In this document: piece by piece, positions 47,360 to 57,227 of the stretch
How the letters are laid out: each line of letters starts with the position of its first letter
How positions within the stretch are numbered: position 1 is the first letter of the stretch
Assembly: GCF_009711185.1 (NCBI RefSeq)
Contig: NZ_WMIF01000009.1
Location: 62,001 to 126,000 of the forward strand
From: Paracoccus limosus
GTDB lineage: Bacteria; Pseudomonadota; Alphaproteobacteria; Rhodobacterales; Rhodobacteraceae
DNA: 64,000 bases
Direction of reading: 5' to 3'
Translations under genes and position numbers: made by a program
Notes under the pieces: generated by a model
What the model saw: the letters and a program-made list of their open reading frames with translations, nothing else
Databases searched by the model: none
What the model was told of the DNA's origin: nothing

Positions 47360-49762
47360 ATGAGGCCCATTGTGACCCAGCTTCCCTCGGCACAAGACCT
47401 GTCCGACCAGATCCTGCATCACCTGACCCACACCCAAGGTCGTGGACCGGAATTCGCCACCATCTTCGACTGGCGGCTGGCGATCAGCTATACCATCCGC
47501 GACCAGATCGTGACGCCCTGGATGCGCAACCACCGCACCTCGCGCAATCAGGGTCTGAAGCGGGTCTATTACCTGTCGATGGAATTCCTGATCGGCCGCA
47601 TCCTTGGCGATGCGATCATCAACCTGGGTCTGGACCAGCAGATGGACGCCGCGCTGGACATTCTGGACCTCGACAAGCAGGCGATTCTGGGCGACGAGCC
47701 CGACGCCGCTTTGGGCAACGGCGGTCTGGGCCGGCTGGCGGCCTGTTTCATGGAATCGCTCTCGACGCTGGGTGTGCCGGCCTATGGCTATGGCATCCGC
47801 TATGAGCACGGGCTGTTCCGGCAGCGGTTCGAGGGCGGCCAGCAGGTCGAGGCGCCCGAGGACTGGCTGAACCAGCCCCACCCCTGGGAGTTCGTGCGCG
47901 TCGATTACAGCTACGAGATCGGCTTCAAGGGCCATGTCGAAACCGTCGACGGCCGCACGGTCTGGCATCCGGGCGAAAGCGTCATCGCGCGGGCCTATGA
48001 CACGCCGGTCGTCGGCTGGAAGGGACGCTGGGCGAATACGCTACGGCTGTGGGGCGCGCAGCCGACGAACCTGTTCGACCTGCACCGCTTCAACTCGGGC
48101 GACCATGCCGAGGCCGCCAAGCCAGAGGCGCTGGCCCGCACGTTGTCGCGGGTCCTTTATCCCGACGACACCACCGACAGCGGCAAGGAACTGCGGCTGA
48201 AACAGGAATATTTCCTGACCGCCGCTGCGCTGCAGGACATCCTGCGCCGCTATATGGACGAACATGGCGACGACCTGACCGGCCTGCCCGACAAGGTGGC
48301 GATCCAGCTCAACGACACCCATCCCGCGATTGCCGGGCCGGAACTGATCCGGTTGCTGATGGACGAGCACGGCTACGGCTTCCCCGAGGCGCTGCAGATC
48401 GCGCGGGCGACGCTGAACTATACCAACCACACCCTGCTGCCCGAGGCATTGGAGCGCTGGTCGACCTGGCTGATGGGCCGCGTCCTGCCGCGTCACCTGC
48501 AAATCATCGAGATGATCGACGCCGAGCATCGCACCAGCACGCGCCGCCCCGGCCATGTCGGTATCCTGAAGGACGATCAGGTGCTGATGGGTGAGTTGGC
48601 CTTTATCATGGCGAACAAGGTCAACGGCGTCTCGGCGCTGCATACCGATCTGGTGCGCTCGACGGTATTTTATGACCTGAACAAGCTGCATGGCGAAAAG
48701 ATCGTCAACGAAACCAATGGCGTGGCGCCGCGCCGCTGGCTGCGCATGTCCAACCCGCCGCTGGCGAAGCTTCTGGACGCGACCATCGGCACCGAATGGA
48801 CCGGCGATCTGGACCAGTTGCGCCTGCTCGAGCCGCATGCGACCGACCCGGCCTTTCTGGACGCGCTGCATGCCGCCAAGCGACAGAACAAGGTGGCGCT
48901 GTCGCAGGGGCTGCTGGCCGATCTGGGGCTCAAGGCCGACCCGGATGCGCTGTTCGACGTGCAGGTCAAGCGGATGCACGAATACAAGCGCCAGCTTCTG
49001 AACATCCTTGAAACCATCGCGCTGTGGCACCGCATCCATGAAAGCCCGAATGGCGACTGGACGCCGCGGCTGAAGATCTTCGGCGGCAAGGCGGCGCCCG
49101 GCTATTGGCTGGCGAAATCGGTGATCCATCTGATCAACGACGTGGCCGCGACGATCAACAAGGATCCGGTGACGGCGAAATATCTGCAGATCGCCTATCC
49201 GCCGAATTACAACGTCTCGATGGCGGAAAAGCTGATCCCGGCCGCCGATCTGTCGGAACAGATTTCGACCGCCGGCAAAGAGGCCTCGGGCACCGGCAAC
49301 ATGAAATTCACCATGAACGGCGCGCTGACCATCGGCACGCTGGACGGCGCCAATGTCGAGATCCGCGAACTGGTCGGGCCCGAGAATTTCTTCCTGTTCG
49401 GCCTGACCGCCGAAGAAGCCGCCGCCGAAAAGGCCAAACCGGGCCACGCCCGCGCCGCGATCGAGAAAAGCGAGAACATGAAGATCGCGCTGCAACTGAT
49501 CGCCGAGGGCCGCTTTGGCCGGGCCGAGAGCTATTTCTCGGTGCTGGACCGGACGTGGAACGACGATCCCTTCCTGGTCGCGTCGGATTTCGATGCCTAT
49601 TTCGACAGCCAGCGCCAGGTGGATGCGGCCTATCGCGACACGCGCGACTGGGACCGGATGGCGGTGCTGAACATCGCGCGCTCGGGCTATTTCTCGTCGG
49701 ATCGCACCATCCGGGGCTATATGGCCGACATCTGGCATGTCGAGCCGGCGCCGGGTCTGTGA
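47360..49762 (+). CDS. glgP: glycogen phosphorylase
   Basis: 800 residues when started at ATG 47360; GTG at 47348 or 47372 are alternatives, the last having AGG 6 bases upstream. GT35 enzyme that releases glucose 1-phosphate from alpha-1,4-glucan. DAALGNGGLGRLAACFMES near 115-135, AIQLNDTHPAI near 315, KRMHEYKRQLLN near 538 and KEASGTGNMKFTMNGAL near 640-656 with the PLP lysine are all intact. 214 bases separate it from glgX; TATAGA at 47244-47249 could belong to an extra promoter. Confidence 0.95.
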   Translation: MRPIVTQLPSAQDLSDQILHHLTHTQGRGPEFATIFDWRLAISYTIRDQIVTPWMRNHRTSRNQGLKRVYYLSMEFLIGRILGDAIINLGLDQQMDAALDILDLDKQAILGDEPDAALGNGGLGRLAACFMESLSTLGVPAYGYGIRYEHGLFRQRFEGGQQVEAPEDWLNQPHPWEFVRVDYSYEIGFKGHVETVDGRTVWHPGESVIARAYDTPVVGWKGRWANTLRLWGAQPTNLFDLHRFNSGDHAEAAKPEALARTLSRVLYPDDTTDSGKELRLKQEYFLTAAALQDILRRYMDEHGDDLTGLPDKVAIQLNDTHPAIAGPELIRLLMDEHGYGFPEALQIARATLNYTNHTLLPEALERWSTWLMGRVLPRHLQIIEMIDAEHRTSTRRPGHVGILKDDQVLMGELAFIMANKVNGVSALHTDLVRSTVFYDLNKLHGEKIVNETNGVAPRRWLRMSNPPLAKLLDATIGTEWTGDLDQLRLLEPHATDPAFLDALHAAKRQNKVALSQGLLADLGLKADPDALFDVQVKRMHEYKRQLLNILETIALWHRIHESPNGDWTPRLKIFGGKAAPGYWLAKSVIHLINDVAATINKDPVTAKYLQIAYPPNYNVSMAEKLIPAADLSEQISTAGKEASGTGNMKFTMNGALTIGTLDGANVEIRELVGPENFFLFGLTAEEAAAEKAKPGHARAAIEKSENMKIALQLIAEGRFGRAESYFSVLDRTWNDDPFLVASDFDAYFDSQRQVDAAYRDTRDWDRMAVLNIARSGYFSSDRTIRGYMADIWHVEPAPGL

Positions 49763-49769
49763 CACGGCC

Positions 49770-49789
49770 GGGGGCGGTGCGCCGCCCCC
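49770..49789. terminator. bidirectional hairpin between glgP and the methyltransferase
   Basis: 8-bp perfect stem GGGGGCGG/CCGCCCCC with loop TGCG, filling the 27 bases between two convergent genes. T-runs are minimal, so it may act with Rho or as a 3' end stabiliser. Confidence 0.55.
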
Positions 49790-50728
49790 TTACACCTGCG
49801 GCAGGAACCGGATTGCAACCTGCTGATGCAGGGGCACGCAGCCGATGAATTCATAGCGCCGCCCGGTGCGATCGCAGAATTCGGTCAGGGCGCGGATCTC
49901 GTGCTGTTCCCAGCCCGGATAGTTGAAGAACTCGTCAAAGACGATGATCGCATCCGGGGCGATGTGATGCTCCAACACCTCCAGCACCGTGCGGGTCGAG
50001 GAATAGAGATCGCAGTCCATATGGATGAAATTGGTCTGCCCCTGCCCCATGACCGTGTCGCGGAACCCCGGCAGCGTCTGGTTGAACCAGCCCTTGATCA
50101 GATGCACGCTTGCCGGCACCTCGGGCAGTTCCGTGCGGGCGAAATGCCCCTGCTGGAACTCGGCGCGCCATGTCTCGGGCAGGCCCTCGAAGGAATCAAA
50201 GCCATAGACCGCAATATCGGGGCCAAGCGCCTCGGCGATGGCCGAGATGGTGCGGCCGCTGAACACACCGAACTCCAGCGGCAGCCGGATGCTGGTGCCC
50301 AGCTGGACCAGACAATGACGAATCAGCGCCTCATCGCTGTCAAAGACCGGCAGCGCATAAAGATGCGTGTTGAAGAAATCCGCCGAGCTGAGCCCGGCAC
50401 GGATCCGCGCCAGAAAGGCCACGTCAAAGGATTCGTAGCGCCGGCCCGGCAGATAGCCATCGATCTGCCGGTTCCGGCCCCGCGCCTCGTCCAAGACCGT
50501 TCCCAGCCCCGAGCGGAGCTCGGCGCGGGTCTCGGCAATCTCGCCCGCGACCTGCAGGGATGAGGCCGCCGCGCCCTCGCCAAGGCTGCGGGCCATCTGG
50601 TCCAGACGCGTTTCCAACGCGGCCACGCGGGCCGCGTTTTCATCGCGCATCTGCGCCATGGATTGCAGCAGGGCCCGGTTGCGGGCCTCGGACCAGCGCA
50701 GAAACAGGCGCTTTACGAATGTCTTCAC
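49790..50728 (-). CDS. TylF/MycF-type O-methyltransferase with N-terminal coiled coil
   Basis: 312 residues. Residues 1-95 are helical and probably coiled coil (MRDENAARVAALETRLDQMARS...). The rest is a TylF-like SAM methyltransferase: EFGVFSGRTISAIAE (about 152-166), YGFDSFEGLPE near 184 and HMDCDLYSSTRTVLE near 234, whose acidic residues bind Mg in the family. TylF acts on macrolide sugars, but similar genes serve surface polysaccharide methylation. The substrate here is unknown. It stands alone between glgP and a SixA-like gene. Confidence 0.8.
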   Translation of the reverse strand: MKTFVKRLFLRWSEARNRALLQSMAQMRDENAARVAALETRLDQMARSLGEGAAASSLQVAGEIAETRAELRSGLGTVLDEARGRNRQIDGYLPGRRYESFDVAFLARIRAGLSSADFFNTHLYALPVFDSDEALIRHCLVQLGTSIRLPLEFGVFSGRTISAIAEALGPDIAVYGFDSFEGLPETWRAEFQQGHFARTELPEVPASVHLIKGWFNQTLPGFRDTVMGQGQTNFIHMDCDLYSSTRTVLEVLEHHIAPDAIIVFDEFFNYPGWEQHEIRALTEFCDRTGRRYEFIGCVPLHQQVAIRFLPQV

Positions 50729-50761
50729 GAGAAAATGCCTGTTCTTGTCCGCGCGTCGTGC

Positions 50762-51280
50762 TCAGCTGCGCCCGTCCAGCCGGACAAAGTCCAGCACGCT
50801 GCCCTGTCCGGGCATCACCTCGCTCCAGCTGTCGACCTGAAAATCGACGACCAGCGTGGCGGCGGTCGGATAGCGGCGGAATTCGGGATCAATGGGCGCG
50901 CGCGCCGGCAGTTCGGCGGCGAATTCGGCAATGCCGGGATTGTGGCCGATCATCATCACCGTGGGCGCGGTCGCCGTGCGCAGCACCGCCAGCATGGTTT
51001 CCGGCGAGGCGTGGTAGAGCTGCGGCACGAAACGCAGATTCGGCCGCACCTCCAGCGGGGCGATGGCAACGCGGTCCCAAGTTTCGCGCGTGCGCTCGGC
51101 AGGTGAGCACAGCACTTCCTCGGGCTCATAGCCACGGCTGGCCAGCCAATCCCCCAACGCCCGGGCCGCGCGCCGGCCGCGATCATTCAGCGGCCGGTCG
51201 TGGTCAAGCTGACCCGGCACCTCCCAGGACGATTTCGCATGGCGGGTCAGGATCAGACGGCAATGTCCAGAAGGTGTCAT
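50762..51280 (-). CDS. histidine phosphatase family protein (SixA-like)
   Basis: 172 residues from MTPSGHCRLILTRHAKSSW at 51280. RHAKS (about 13-17) is the RHG catalytic motif with the phospho-accepting His, DRPLNDRGRRAARALG is the next block, SPAERTRETWD follows, and MMIGHNPGIAEFA near 122 holds the second catalytic His. Members dephosphorylate phosphohistidine in phosphorelays (SixA) or small molecules. Same strand as argB, 81 bases after it. Confidence 0.85.
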   Translation of the reverse strand: MTPSGHCRLILTRHAKSSWEVPGQLDHDRPLNDRGRRAARALGDWLASRGYEPEEVLCSPAERTRETWDRVAIAPLEVRPNLRFVPQLYHASPETMLAVLRTATAPTVMMIGHNPGIAEFAAELPARAPIDPEFRRYPTAATLVVDFQVDSWSEVMPGQGSVLDFVRLDGRS

Positions 51281-51361
51281 GCAAAAAGCCTTTGCGGCCA
51301 AGGGTGATCGGAGTTGAAGCCTGCCACAGCTGTCACGCCACAGGCAAGCGGGATCAGAGGG

Positions 51362-52261
51362 TCAAAGTTCGCTCTCGCCCTGACGCAATCCACGCGGTTT
51401 GACGCGCGGCTCGGTCGAGCGGATCAACGAGCCGGCACCATGTTCGGTGAACAGCTCCAGAAGCGACGCATTGGGCACCCGCCCGTCCAGAATCACCACG
51501 GCACGCACGCCATCCTCGATCGCTTTCAGCGCCGTTTCCGTCTTCGGAATCATGCCGCCGGCGATGGTGCCATCGGCGATCATCTCGCGCACATGGTCGG
51601 GGTGCATCTGCGTCATCACCTCGCCCTCGGCATTCTTGACGCCCGAAACATCGGTCAGCAGCAGCAGCCGGTCGGCCTTGAGCGCGCCGGCAATGGCACC
51701 GGCGGCGGTATCGCCATTGACGTTGAAGGTCTCGTTGTCCTCCATGCCGGTCGCCACCGGAGCGATGACCGGGATCAGCCCGGCATTGTAGAGGTCGCGG
51801 ATGATCTGCACGTTCATTTCGACCGGACGGCCGACAAAGCCCAGTTCCGGGTCGTCCGGCTCGCAGACCATCAGGTCGTCGTCCTTGCCCGAGATGCCGA
51901 CCGCGCGGCCGCCGGCGTCGTTGATCGCCTGCACGATGCGCTTGTTCACCAGACCCGACAGCACCATCTCGACCACCTCGACCGTCTCGCGGGTGGTGAC
52001 GCGCTTGCCGCGCACGAAATGGCTTTCGATGCCCAGCTTGCCCAGAAGCTCGTTGATCATCGGGCCGCCGCCATGGCAGACGACCGGGTGGATGCCGACC
52101 TGCTTCATCAGCACGATGTCGCGGGCGAATTCCGCCATCGCATCGTCGTCGCCCATCGCGTTGCCGCCGAATTTCACCACGACCACAGCACCGGAATAGC
52201 GCTGCATATAAGGCAATGCTTCCGAAAGGGTGCGGGCGGTGGCAATCCAGTCACGGTTCAT
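51362..52261 (-). CDS. argB: acetylglutamate kinase
   Basis: 299 residues from [12 protein letters not shown] at 52261; an ATG 15 bases upstream is less family-like. Second step of arginine synthesis, phosphorylating N-acetylglutamate. [14 protein letters not shown] (about 26-39), [15 protein letters not shown] (about 60-75), [20 protein letters not shown] and [12 protein letters not shown] are the nucleotide and substrate sites. The N-terminal helix found in arginine-inhibited forms appears present. A perfect palindrome CAGGGGCCCCTG (52277-52288) lies just upstream. Confidence 0.96.
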   Translation of the reverse strand: MNRDWIATARTLSEALPYMQRYSGAVVVVKFGGNAMGDDDAMAEFARDIVLMKQVGIHPVVCHGGGPMINELLGKLGIESHFVRGKRVTTRETVEVVEMVLSGLVNKRIVQAINDAGGRAVGISGKDDDLMVCEPDDPELGFVGRPVEMNVQIIRDLYNAGLIPVIAPVATGMEDNETFNVNGDTAAGAIAGALKADRLLLLTDVSGVKNAEGEVMTQMHPDHVREMIADGTIAGGMIPKTETALKAIEDGVRAVVILDGRVPNASLLELFTEHGAGSLIRSTEPRVKPRGLRQGESEL

Positions 52262-52324
52262 GTTCTGCTTTCTCATCAGGGGCCCCTGGGTTCGTTGCGG
52301 CGGAGCCTAGGGCGCAGAGCCGGA

Positions 52325-52975
52325 TCAGTCCAGACCCGCGATGATCGTGCGCAGGGTCGCGATGCCCTGCCCCTTGTCCGAGCTTGTGATCACGATCTCG
52401 GGATAGGCGGCGGGGTGCTTTTGCAGCGCCTCGCCGACCTGTTCGACCACCGCATCCAGCGCCTGCTTGCCGATCTTGTCGGCCTTGGTCAGCACCACCT
52501 GAAACGGCACCGCCGAGCGGTCCAAGAGCTTCATGATCTCGTGATCGACATCCTTGACGCCATGGCGCGAGTCGATCAGCGCAAAGGCCCGGCGCAGGGT
52601 CGCGCGCCCGGCCAGATAGTTCTTCAGCAGCGCCTGCCATTTGGCGACTACAGCGACTGGCGCCTTGGCAAAGCCATAGCCCGGCAGGTCGACCAGATAG
52701 GCCTGCTCGCCCAGCGTGAAATAGTTGATTTCCTGCGTGCGGCCCGGCGTGTTCGAGGCGCGGGCCAAGCCATTGCGCCCGGTCAGTGCATTGATCAGGC
52801 TGGATTTGCCGACGTTCGAGCGGCCGGCAAAGCAGACCTCGGGCCGGTCGGCGGGCGGCAGACCGTCCATGGCGACGACGCCCTTGACGAAATCCACCGG
52901 CCCCGCGAACAGCTTGCGCGCGGCCTCGGCGACCTCGGCCTCGGGTTCGGGGGCAATGGGAAATGCGACTTTCAT
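52325..52975 (-). CDS. engB: ribosome biogenesis GTP-binding protein EngB/YsxC
   Basis: 216 residues. GTPase motifs G1 GRSNVGKSSLINAL (about 50-63), G3 DLPGYGFAKAP near 96 and G4 TKADK near 161 are intact. The family supports assembly of the large ribosomal subunit. Its start overlaps the stop of the MOSC gene, and argB follows after 63 bases, an order (yidC-MOSC-engB-argB) common in Rhodobacterales. Confidence 0.95.
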   Translation of the reverse strand: MKVAFPIAPEPEAEVAEAARKLFAGPVDFVKGVVAMDGLPPADRPEVCFAGRSNVGKSSLINALTGRNGLARASNTPGRTQEINYFTLGEQAYLVDLPGYGFAKAPVAVVAKWQALLKNYLAGRATLRRAFALIDSRHGVKDVDHEIMKLLDRSAVPFQVVLTKADKIGKQALDAVVEQVGEALQKHPAAYPEIVITSSDKGQGIATLRTIIAGLD

Positions 52976-53736
52976 GCGCGGATCTCGTCGTTCAGGGCGA
53001 TCTGGCCGCCGGTGACCACCTCGGCATAGATGCCGAAATCGCTATGGCCGAATTGCGCCTTCAGCGCCTCGGGCATGTCGCCGTCGATCTTGCCGGTTTC
53101 GGTATTGGCGCTGGTCGCGGGGCAACGGCCGATGGTTTCGGTGACGCGCAGTTCGGTATCGCCCACGGTCAGGACATGCCCGACCAGATCGCGCTCGGCA
53201 TAGGGCGCCCAGCCCTCGACCCACAGATTGCCGCGCCAGCGCTCAATGCCCAGCGGCCGGCCCAGCCGCGTTTCCAGATCGCGCAGGCTCGACAGCGACA
53301 GGATCGAGATCCAGGGTTGGGCCACATCGGTCCAGCCGGTCGGTCCCTGCACCAGCCGGGTCGGCTCGGGCTTGTCAGCGGGCCAGAGCGGGCCCAGCCA
53401 GTCGATCAGCCGCGCGCCCTCGGTTTCGGGATCAAAGCTCAGCTCGCCCTGCTCGGGATGGTGCAGCCGGATCGGACCGTCGGCGGCGGCGTCGCCCCAG
53501 CCGCCCGACACCGCCTGCAAGCCCGAGGCCGCCGCACCGCGCAGAAAGCAGGATTTCGGCAACCAGCGCTCCGGGCGCGGCGTGTCGCCGGCGTGACGCT
53601 CGCCGCCTTGGGTCAGCACCGCCCACAGCCGGTCACCGGGCAACCGCCGCGCCGCCTGCAAGGGCGTCGCGGTGATGTCCTCGCCCCCGATCGACTTGAT
53701 CGGGTGGCGCCGGATGCGGGCGATATGGGCGGTCAT
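52972..53736 (-). CDS. MOSC domain-containing protein
   Basis: 254 residues. N-terminal MOSC beta-barrel part (IRRHPIKSIGGEDI near 7-20) and the C-terminal MOSC core with RVTETIGRCPATSANTETG near 200-218, whose Cys is the expected sulfur or molybdenum-cofactor ligand. Family members handle molybdenum cofactor or reduce N-hydroxylated compounds. It overlaps yidC and engB by 4 bases each, so it is co-translated with two membrane/ribosome genes for reasons not clear. Confidence 0.88.
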   Translation of the reverse strand: MTAHIARIRRHPIKSIGGEDITATPLQAARRLPGDRLWAVLTQGGERHAGDTPRPERWLPKSCFLRGAAASGLQAVSGGWGDAAADGPIRLHHPEQGELSFDPETEGARLIDWLGPLWPADKPEPTRLVQGPTGWTDVAQPWISILSLSSLRDLETRLGRPLGIERWRGNLWVEGWAPYAERDLVGHVLTVGDTELRVTETIGRCPATSANTETGKIDGDMPEALKAQFGHSDFGIYAEVVTGGQIALNDEIRA

Positions 53737-55619
53737 TTCCCGCCCTTGGACTTTCCGTCATCCCGTTTGCGTGCCGGGATGCTGGAGCGGATATTGCCGA
53801 ACAGGTCGGGCCGGTGGCCGTGCATCGACATGATCGTATACTGCTGCAAGATCGTGATCGTGTTGTTGGTGATCCAGTAGAGCACCAGACCCGAGGCAAA
53901 GCCGCCAAGCATGAACATGAAGATCCACGGCATCCAGGCAAAGATCATCTTTTGCGCCGGATCGGCCGGGGCCGGGTTCAGGCGCTGCTGCATCCACATC
54001 GAGATGCCCAGCAGGATCGCCAGCGCCGGCAGGGTAAAGCTGTGCAGGAAGCTGCCTTGGCCCGGGGTCGCCCAGGGCAGCAGGCCAAAGAGGTTCCACA
54101 GGCTGGACGGATCGGGGGCCGACAGGTCATGGATCCAGCCGATCCACGGCGCGTGGCGCAGCTCGATGGTGACGAAGATCACCTTGTAGAGCGAGAAAAA
54201 GATCGGGATCTGCAACAGCACCGGCAGGCAGCCCGCAGCCGGGTTCACCTTTTCGCGCTTGTAAAGCTCCATCACCTCTTTTTGGTATTTCATCCGGTCG
54301 TCGCCGGTCCGCTCCTTGATCGCCTCCATCTGCGGCTGCAGTTCCTTCATCTTCGCCATCGAGATGTAGGATTTGCGCGCCAGCGGGAAGACCAGCAGCT
54401 TCAGGATGAAGGTCAGGGCGATGATCGACCAGCCCATGTTGCCGATGAAACCGTGCAGCCAGTGCAGGACGTGGAAGATCGGCTTGGTCAGGAAATAGAA
54501 CCAGCCCCAGTCGATCGAGTCGACGAAACGTTCGATGCCCGGATTCTGCTGATAGCCGTTGATGGTTTCCCAGACCTTGGCGCCGGCGAACAGATAGCTC
54601 GACGAGGTGCCGGTGGCGCCGGGGGCCACGGTCTGCAAGGGCATCCGGGCTTCGGTCTGGTAGATGTCGGCGCCGGGCGCATATTTCACCACGGCGGTAA
54701 AGGCGCTGCCCGGGGCCGGGGCCAGCGTCGTCATCCAGTATTTGTCGGTAAAGCCGATCCAGCCGTTTTCCTTGACCTCGACCAGCTGGGCCGGGCCTTC
54801 GGCGCCATTCGGCTCCAGCTTGGCCATGTCCTTGTATTTCTCTTCCAGCAGCTTGCCGTCGGTCATGCCGACCGCGCCTTCGTGCAGGACGAAATAGTTC
54901 TGGGTGTCGGGTCTGCCGTGGCGGGCTAGGATGCCATAGGGCGCGGCCGAGAACGGCGCGGTGCCGGTGTTTTCCAGCGACTGGGTGACGGTGAACAGGA
55001 ACTTGTCATCCAGCGCATAGGTGCGGCGGAAGATCTGGCCGGCGCCGTTGTCCCAGCGCAGCACGATGTTCTTGCCGGGCGCCAGCACATCGCCGGATTC
55101 CACCTGCCACAGCGTCGCCGGGCCGGGCACCAGCTTGGGGTCGGTGCCGGGGCCGGGTATCCAGCCATAGACGGCGTAATAGGGCTTTTGCACCGTGGCG
55201 GTCAGATTGCCGCCGGGCGCCACCGCCGAGCCATCGGCCTTGAGCCCGGTCTGGGCGGTCGGCGACAGCAGGCGGACATAGGGCGAGCTGTCGTCCAGCG
55301 TCTCGTGATAGCCGGTCAGCTCCAGATCGTCGATGCGGCCGCCGGCCAGCGAGATCGAGCCCTTGAGCGAGGGCGATTCGATGGGCAGACGCTGCGCCTG
55401 GGACGAGGGATCGGCATTGGCGGCCAGAGCCGGGGTCGCGCCCTCGGCCACCGCGCCTGCGGCTTGCGGGGCCTGCGCGGCCTGATCCTGCACCGTCTGG
55501 GTGGTGGCGTCGGGTGGCGTCTGCGGCGCCGGCTCCGGTGCGAAGAAAATCGACCAGACCAGGATGACGAGGGCGGAAAGCACCATCGCCAGGATGAGGT
55601 TGCGGTTGTTGTCTTCCAT
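53733..55619 (-). CDS. yidC: membrane protein insertase YidC
   Basis: 628 residues. N-terminal helix (about 8-26), Ala/Gln-rich linker, large periplasmic P1 domain (about 70-360), then the insertase core with MGWSIIALTFILKLLVFPLARKSY near 395 and KVNPAAGCLPVLLQIPIFFSLYK near 455. The positive groove residue is expected in the first core helix. It inserts membrane proteins alone or with Sec. The usual rnpA neighbour upstream is absent in this window: the next gene upstream is the PQQ-associated CXXCW protein. Confidence 0.96.
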   Translation of the reverse strand: MEDNNRNLILAMVLSALVILVWSIFFAPEPAPQTPPDATTQTVQDQAAQAPQAAGAVAEGATPALAANADPSSQAQRLPIESPSLKGSISLAGGRIDDLELTGYHETLDDSSPYVRLLSPTAQTGLKADGSAVAPGGNLTATVQKPYYAVYGWIPGPGTDPKLVPGPATLWQVESGDVLAPGKNIVLRWDNGAGQIFRRTYALDDKFLFTVTQSLENTGTAPFSAAPYGILARHGRPDTQNYFVLHEGAVGMTDGKLLEEKYKDMAKLEPNGAEGPAQLVEVKENGWIGFTDKYWMTTLAPAPGSAFTAVVKYAPGADIYQTEARMPLQTVAPGATGTSSSYLFAGAKVWETINGYQQNPGIERFVDSIDWGWFYFLTKPIFHVLHWLHGFIGNMGWSIIALTFILKLLVFPLARKSYISMAKMKELQPQMEAIKERTGDDRMKYQKEVMELYKREKVNPAAGCLPVLLQIPIFFSLYKVIFVTIELRHAPWIGWIHDLSAPDPSSLWNLFGLLPWATPGQGSFLHSFTLPALAILLGISMWMQQRLNPAPADPAQKMIFAWMPWIFMFMLGGFASGLVLYWITNNTITILQQYTIMSMHGHRPDLFGNIRSSIPARKRDDGKSKGGK

Positions 55620-55759
55620 TCCGGACCAGCCCTTTGTCGTCCAAGGCCCCGTAGGGTTCGCGCCGCTTCAACAGAAGCAGCCGCCAAAGGTCAAGGGAAT
55701 TTGCCCGATCCGGCCCGATCGGCCGGGGATTGCCGGGCCGCGCGGCCTCCCCTGCCTTC

Positions 55760-56335
55760 TCAGGGGCGGGTGCCGGGTGCTGCGGGTTCGGGCGTGACGC
55801 GCTGCAAGGGCAGGCCGGCATCGCCCCAGGCATCGGCGCCGCCCGGAAACCAGTAGAGCCGGCTGTAGCCCGCGCCATGCAGCCGTTTCAGCGTATTCCA
55901 GCTGACCCAGCAATCGACCTTGCAAAAGACCACGATCTGGCGCGCCTTGTCACCGCCGGTCAGCCGGGCAAGGTTGCGGTCCAGATAGTCCTGCTGCCAT
56001 GGCTCTAGCCGGCCCCAGCCCACCACCGGCAGCCAGACTGCGCCCGGCAGGCTGTCGCGATGCTCGGGTGTCAGGAAGCGGCCATCGGGCGCCAGCTGAT
56101 AGTTCCGCAGCCCCATCACATCCAGCAGCAGTGCGCCCTGCCCGGCCAGCGCCTGCACCTCGGCGATGCCGATGCTGCGCGCGCCCGGCGCGGTGTCGGG
56201 CACCGGGGCGCGGTATTGCGTCATGCGATAGCCCTGCGCATCGAACAGCGGCTCGGCCCTGCCGGGCGCTGGCGCAAGCACCGGCAGCAGCCCGGCCAGC
56301 AAAGCGGCAACAAGGGCAATTCGACCTTTGGACAA
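55760..56335 (-). CDS. PQQ-dependent catabolism-associated CXXCW motif protein (rhodanese-like)
   Basis: 191 residues with signal peptide (cleavage near GRA/EP, residue 27). The rhodanese-like fold has LLLDVMGLRN and the motif C138-K-V-D-C142-W-V-S-W-N that names the family, found next to PQQ alcohol dehydrogenases. The two cysteines could carry persulfide or form a disulfide in the periplasm. It is divergent from the SoxYZ-like gene with 115 bases between, and belongs to the same functional group. Confidence 0.85.
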   Translation of the reverse strand: MSKGRIALVAALLAGLLPVLAPAPGRAEPLFDAQGYRMTQYRAPVPDTAPGARSIGIAEVQALAGQGALLLDVMGLRNYQLAPDGRFLTPEHRDSLPGAVWLPVVGWGRLEPWQQDYLDRNLARLTGGDKARQIVVFCKVDCWVSWNTLKRLHGAGYSRLYWFPGGADAWGDAGLPLQRVTPEPAAPGTRP

Positions 56336-56450
56336 TTTTGCGCTCTGCCTCTTTCATGGAACCTGCCGGGACGGCACGACCGCCGGCAGCAGCATCCTAA
56401 CGGGCGGCGCGCACGTCACATATGCGACTGAAGTCGACAGGGAGAGGGCG

Positions 56451-57227
56451 ATGACGGTCATCATCTCGGACATGCTGCCCGGCGGCACGGCAGGGCTGAT
56501 CCAGCCCGCGACAGGCGATGCGGCGACCGGCGGCGATGCCTTCGACAGCGGCATGTGGCCCACGCATCGCGCCGAATATCTGGGCGCCGATGCGCCATGG
56601 CGGCAGGATCCGGCCATGGTTGTGCTGGCGCCGCGGGCGGCGGAAAACTCGGCCCATGTGCCCTTCGTCATCGATGCCACCGCCCTGCCCGGCGTGGTCG
56701 AGCGGATCGTGGTGACGGTGGATTACAGCCCCTTTGCCCATGCGCTGACCTTTCACCCCGGCCGCGCCCTGCCCTTTCTGGGCTTTGGCGTGAAATACGA
56801 GGTGGCGGGCGCGTTGCGCGCCTCGGCCCGGATCGGGGGTGAATGGCATGTCGGCGCGGCATGGGTCAGCGCGCTGGGGGGCGGCTGCAGCGCGCCCGCG
56901 GCGGTCCATGCCCGGCCCGACTGGCAGCAGGGCTTTGGCCAGATGCGCGGCCGGCTGTGGCAAAAAACCGGACGGCTGGTGGTCAGCATCCGGCATCCGC
57001 AGGACACCGGGCTGGCGGATGGCATCCCGGCGCATCACCTGACCGAGCTTGCGCTTTACGACGCCCAAGGCGCGCGGATCGCCAATCTGGAGCTGTTCGA
57101 GCCGCTTGAGGAAAACCCCACGCTGACCTTCGTGCTGCCGCCCGATCTGGCACGTCAGCCGGTCACCATCCGCTCCCGCGACAATCTGGGCGACAGCTTC
57201 ACCGGCACGGTCCGGCCCGACGCATGA
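56451..57227 (+). CDS. quinoprotein dehydrogenase-associated SoxYZ-like carrier
   Basis: 258 residues from MTVIISDMLPGG, with GGAGAGGG-type SD (GGAGAGGGCG) just upstream. Residues about 25-150 resemble SoxY, with the carrier cysteine C146 in ALGGGCSAPA matching the swinging-arm motif; residues about 160-258 resemble SoxZ. In sulfur oxidation SoxYZ holds sulfur intermediates on this Cys in the periplasm. I see no signal peptide here or in the longer in-frame sequence up to 56328, which is odd. Its stop overlaps the metallo-hydrolase start by 4 bases. Confidence 0.82.
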   Translation: MTVIISDMLPGGTAGLIQPATGDAATGGDAFDSGMWPTHRAEYLGADAPWRQDPAMVVLAPRAAENSAHVPFVIDATALPGVVERIVVTVDYSPFAHALTFHPGRALPFLGFGVKYEVAGALRASARIGGEWHVGAAWVSALGGGCSAPAAVHARPDWQQGFGQMRGRLWQKTGRLVVSIRHPQDTGLADGIPAHHLTELALYDAQGARIANLELFEPLEENPTLTFVLPPDLARQPVTIRSRDNLGDSFTGTVRPDA

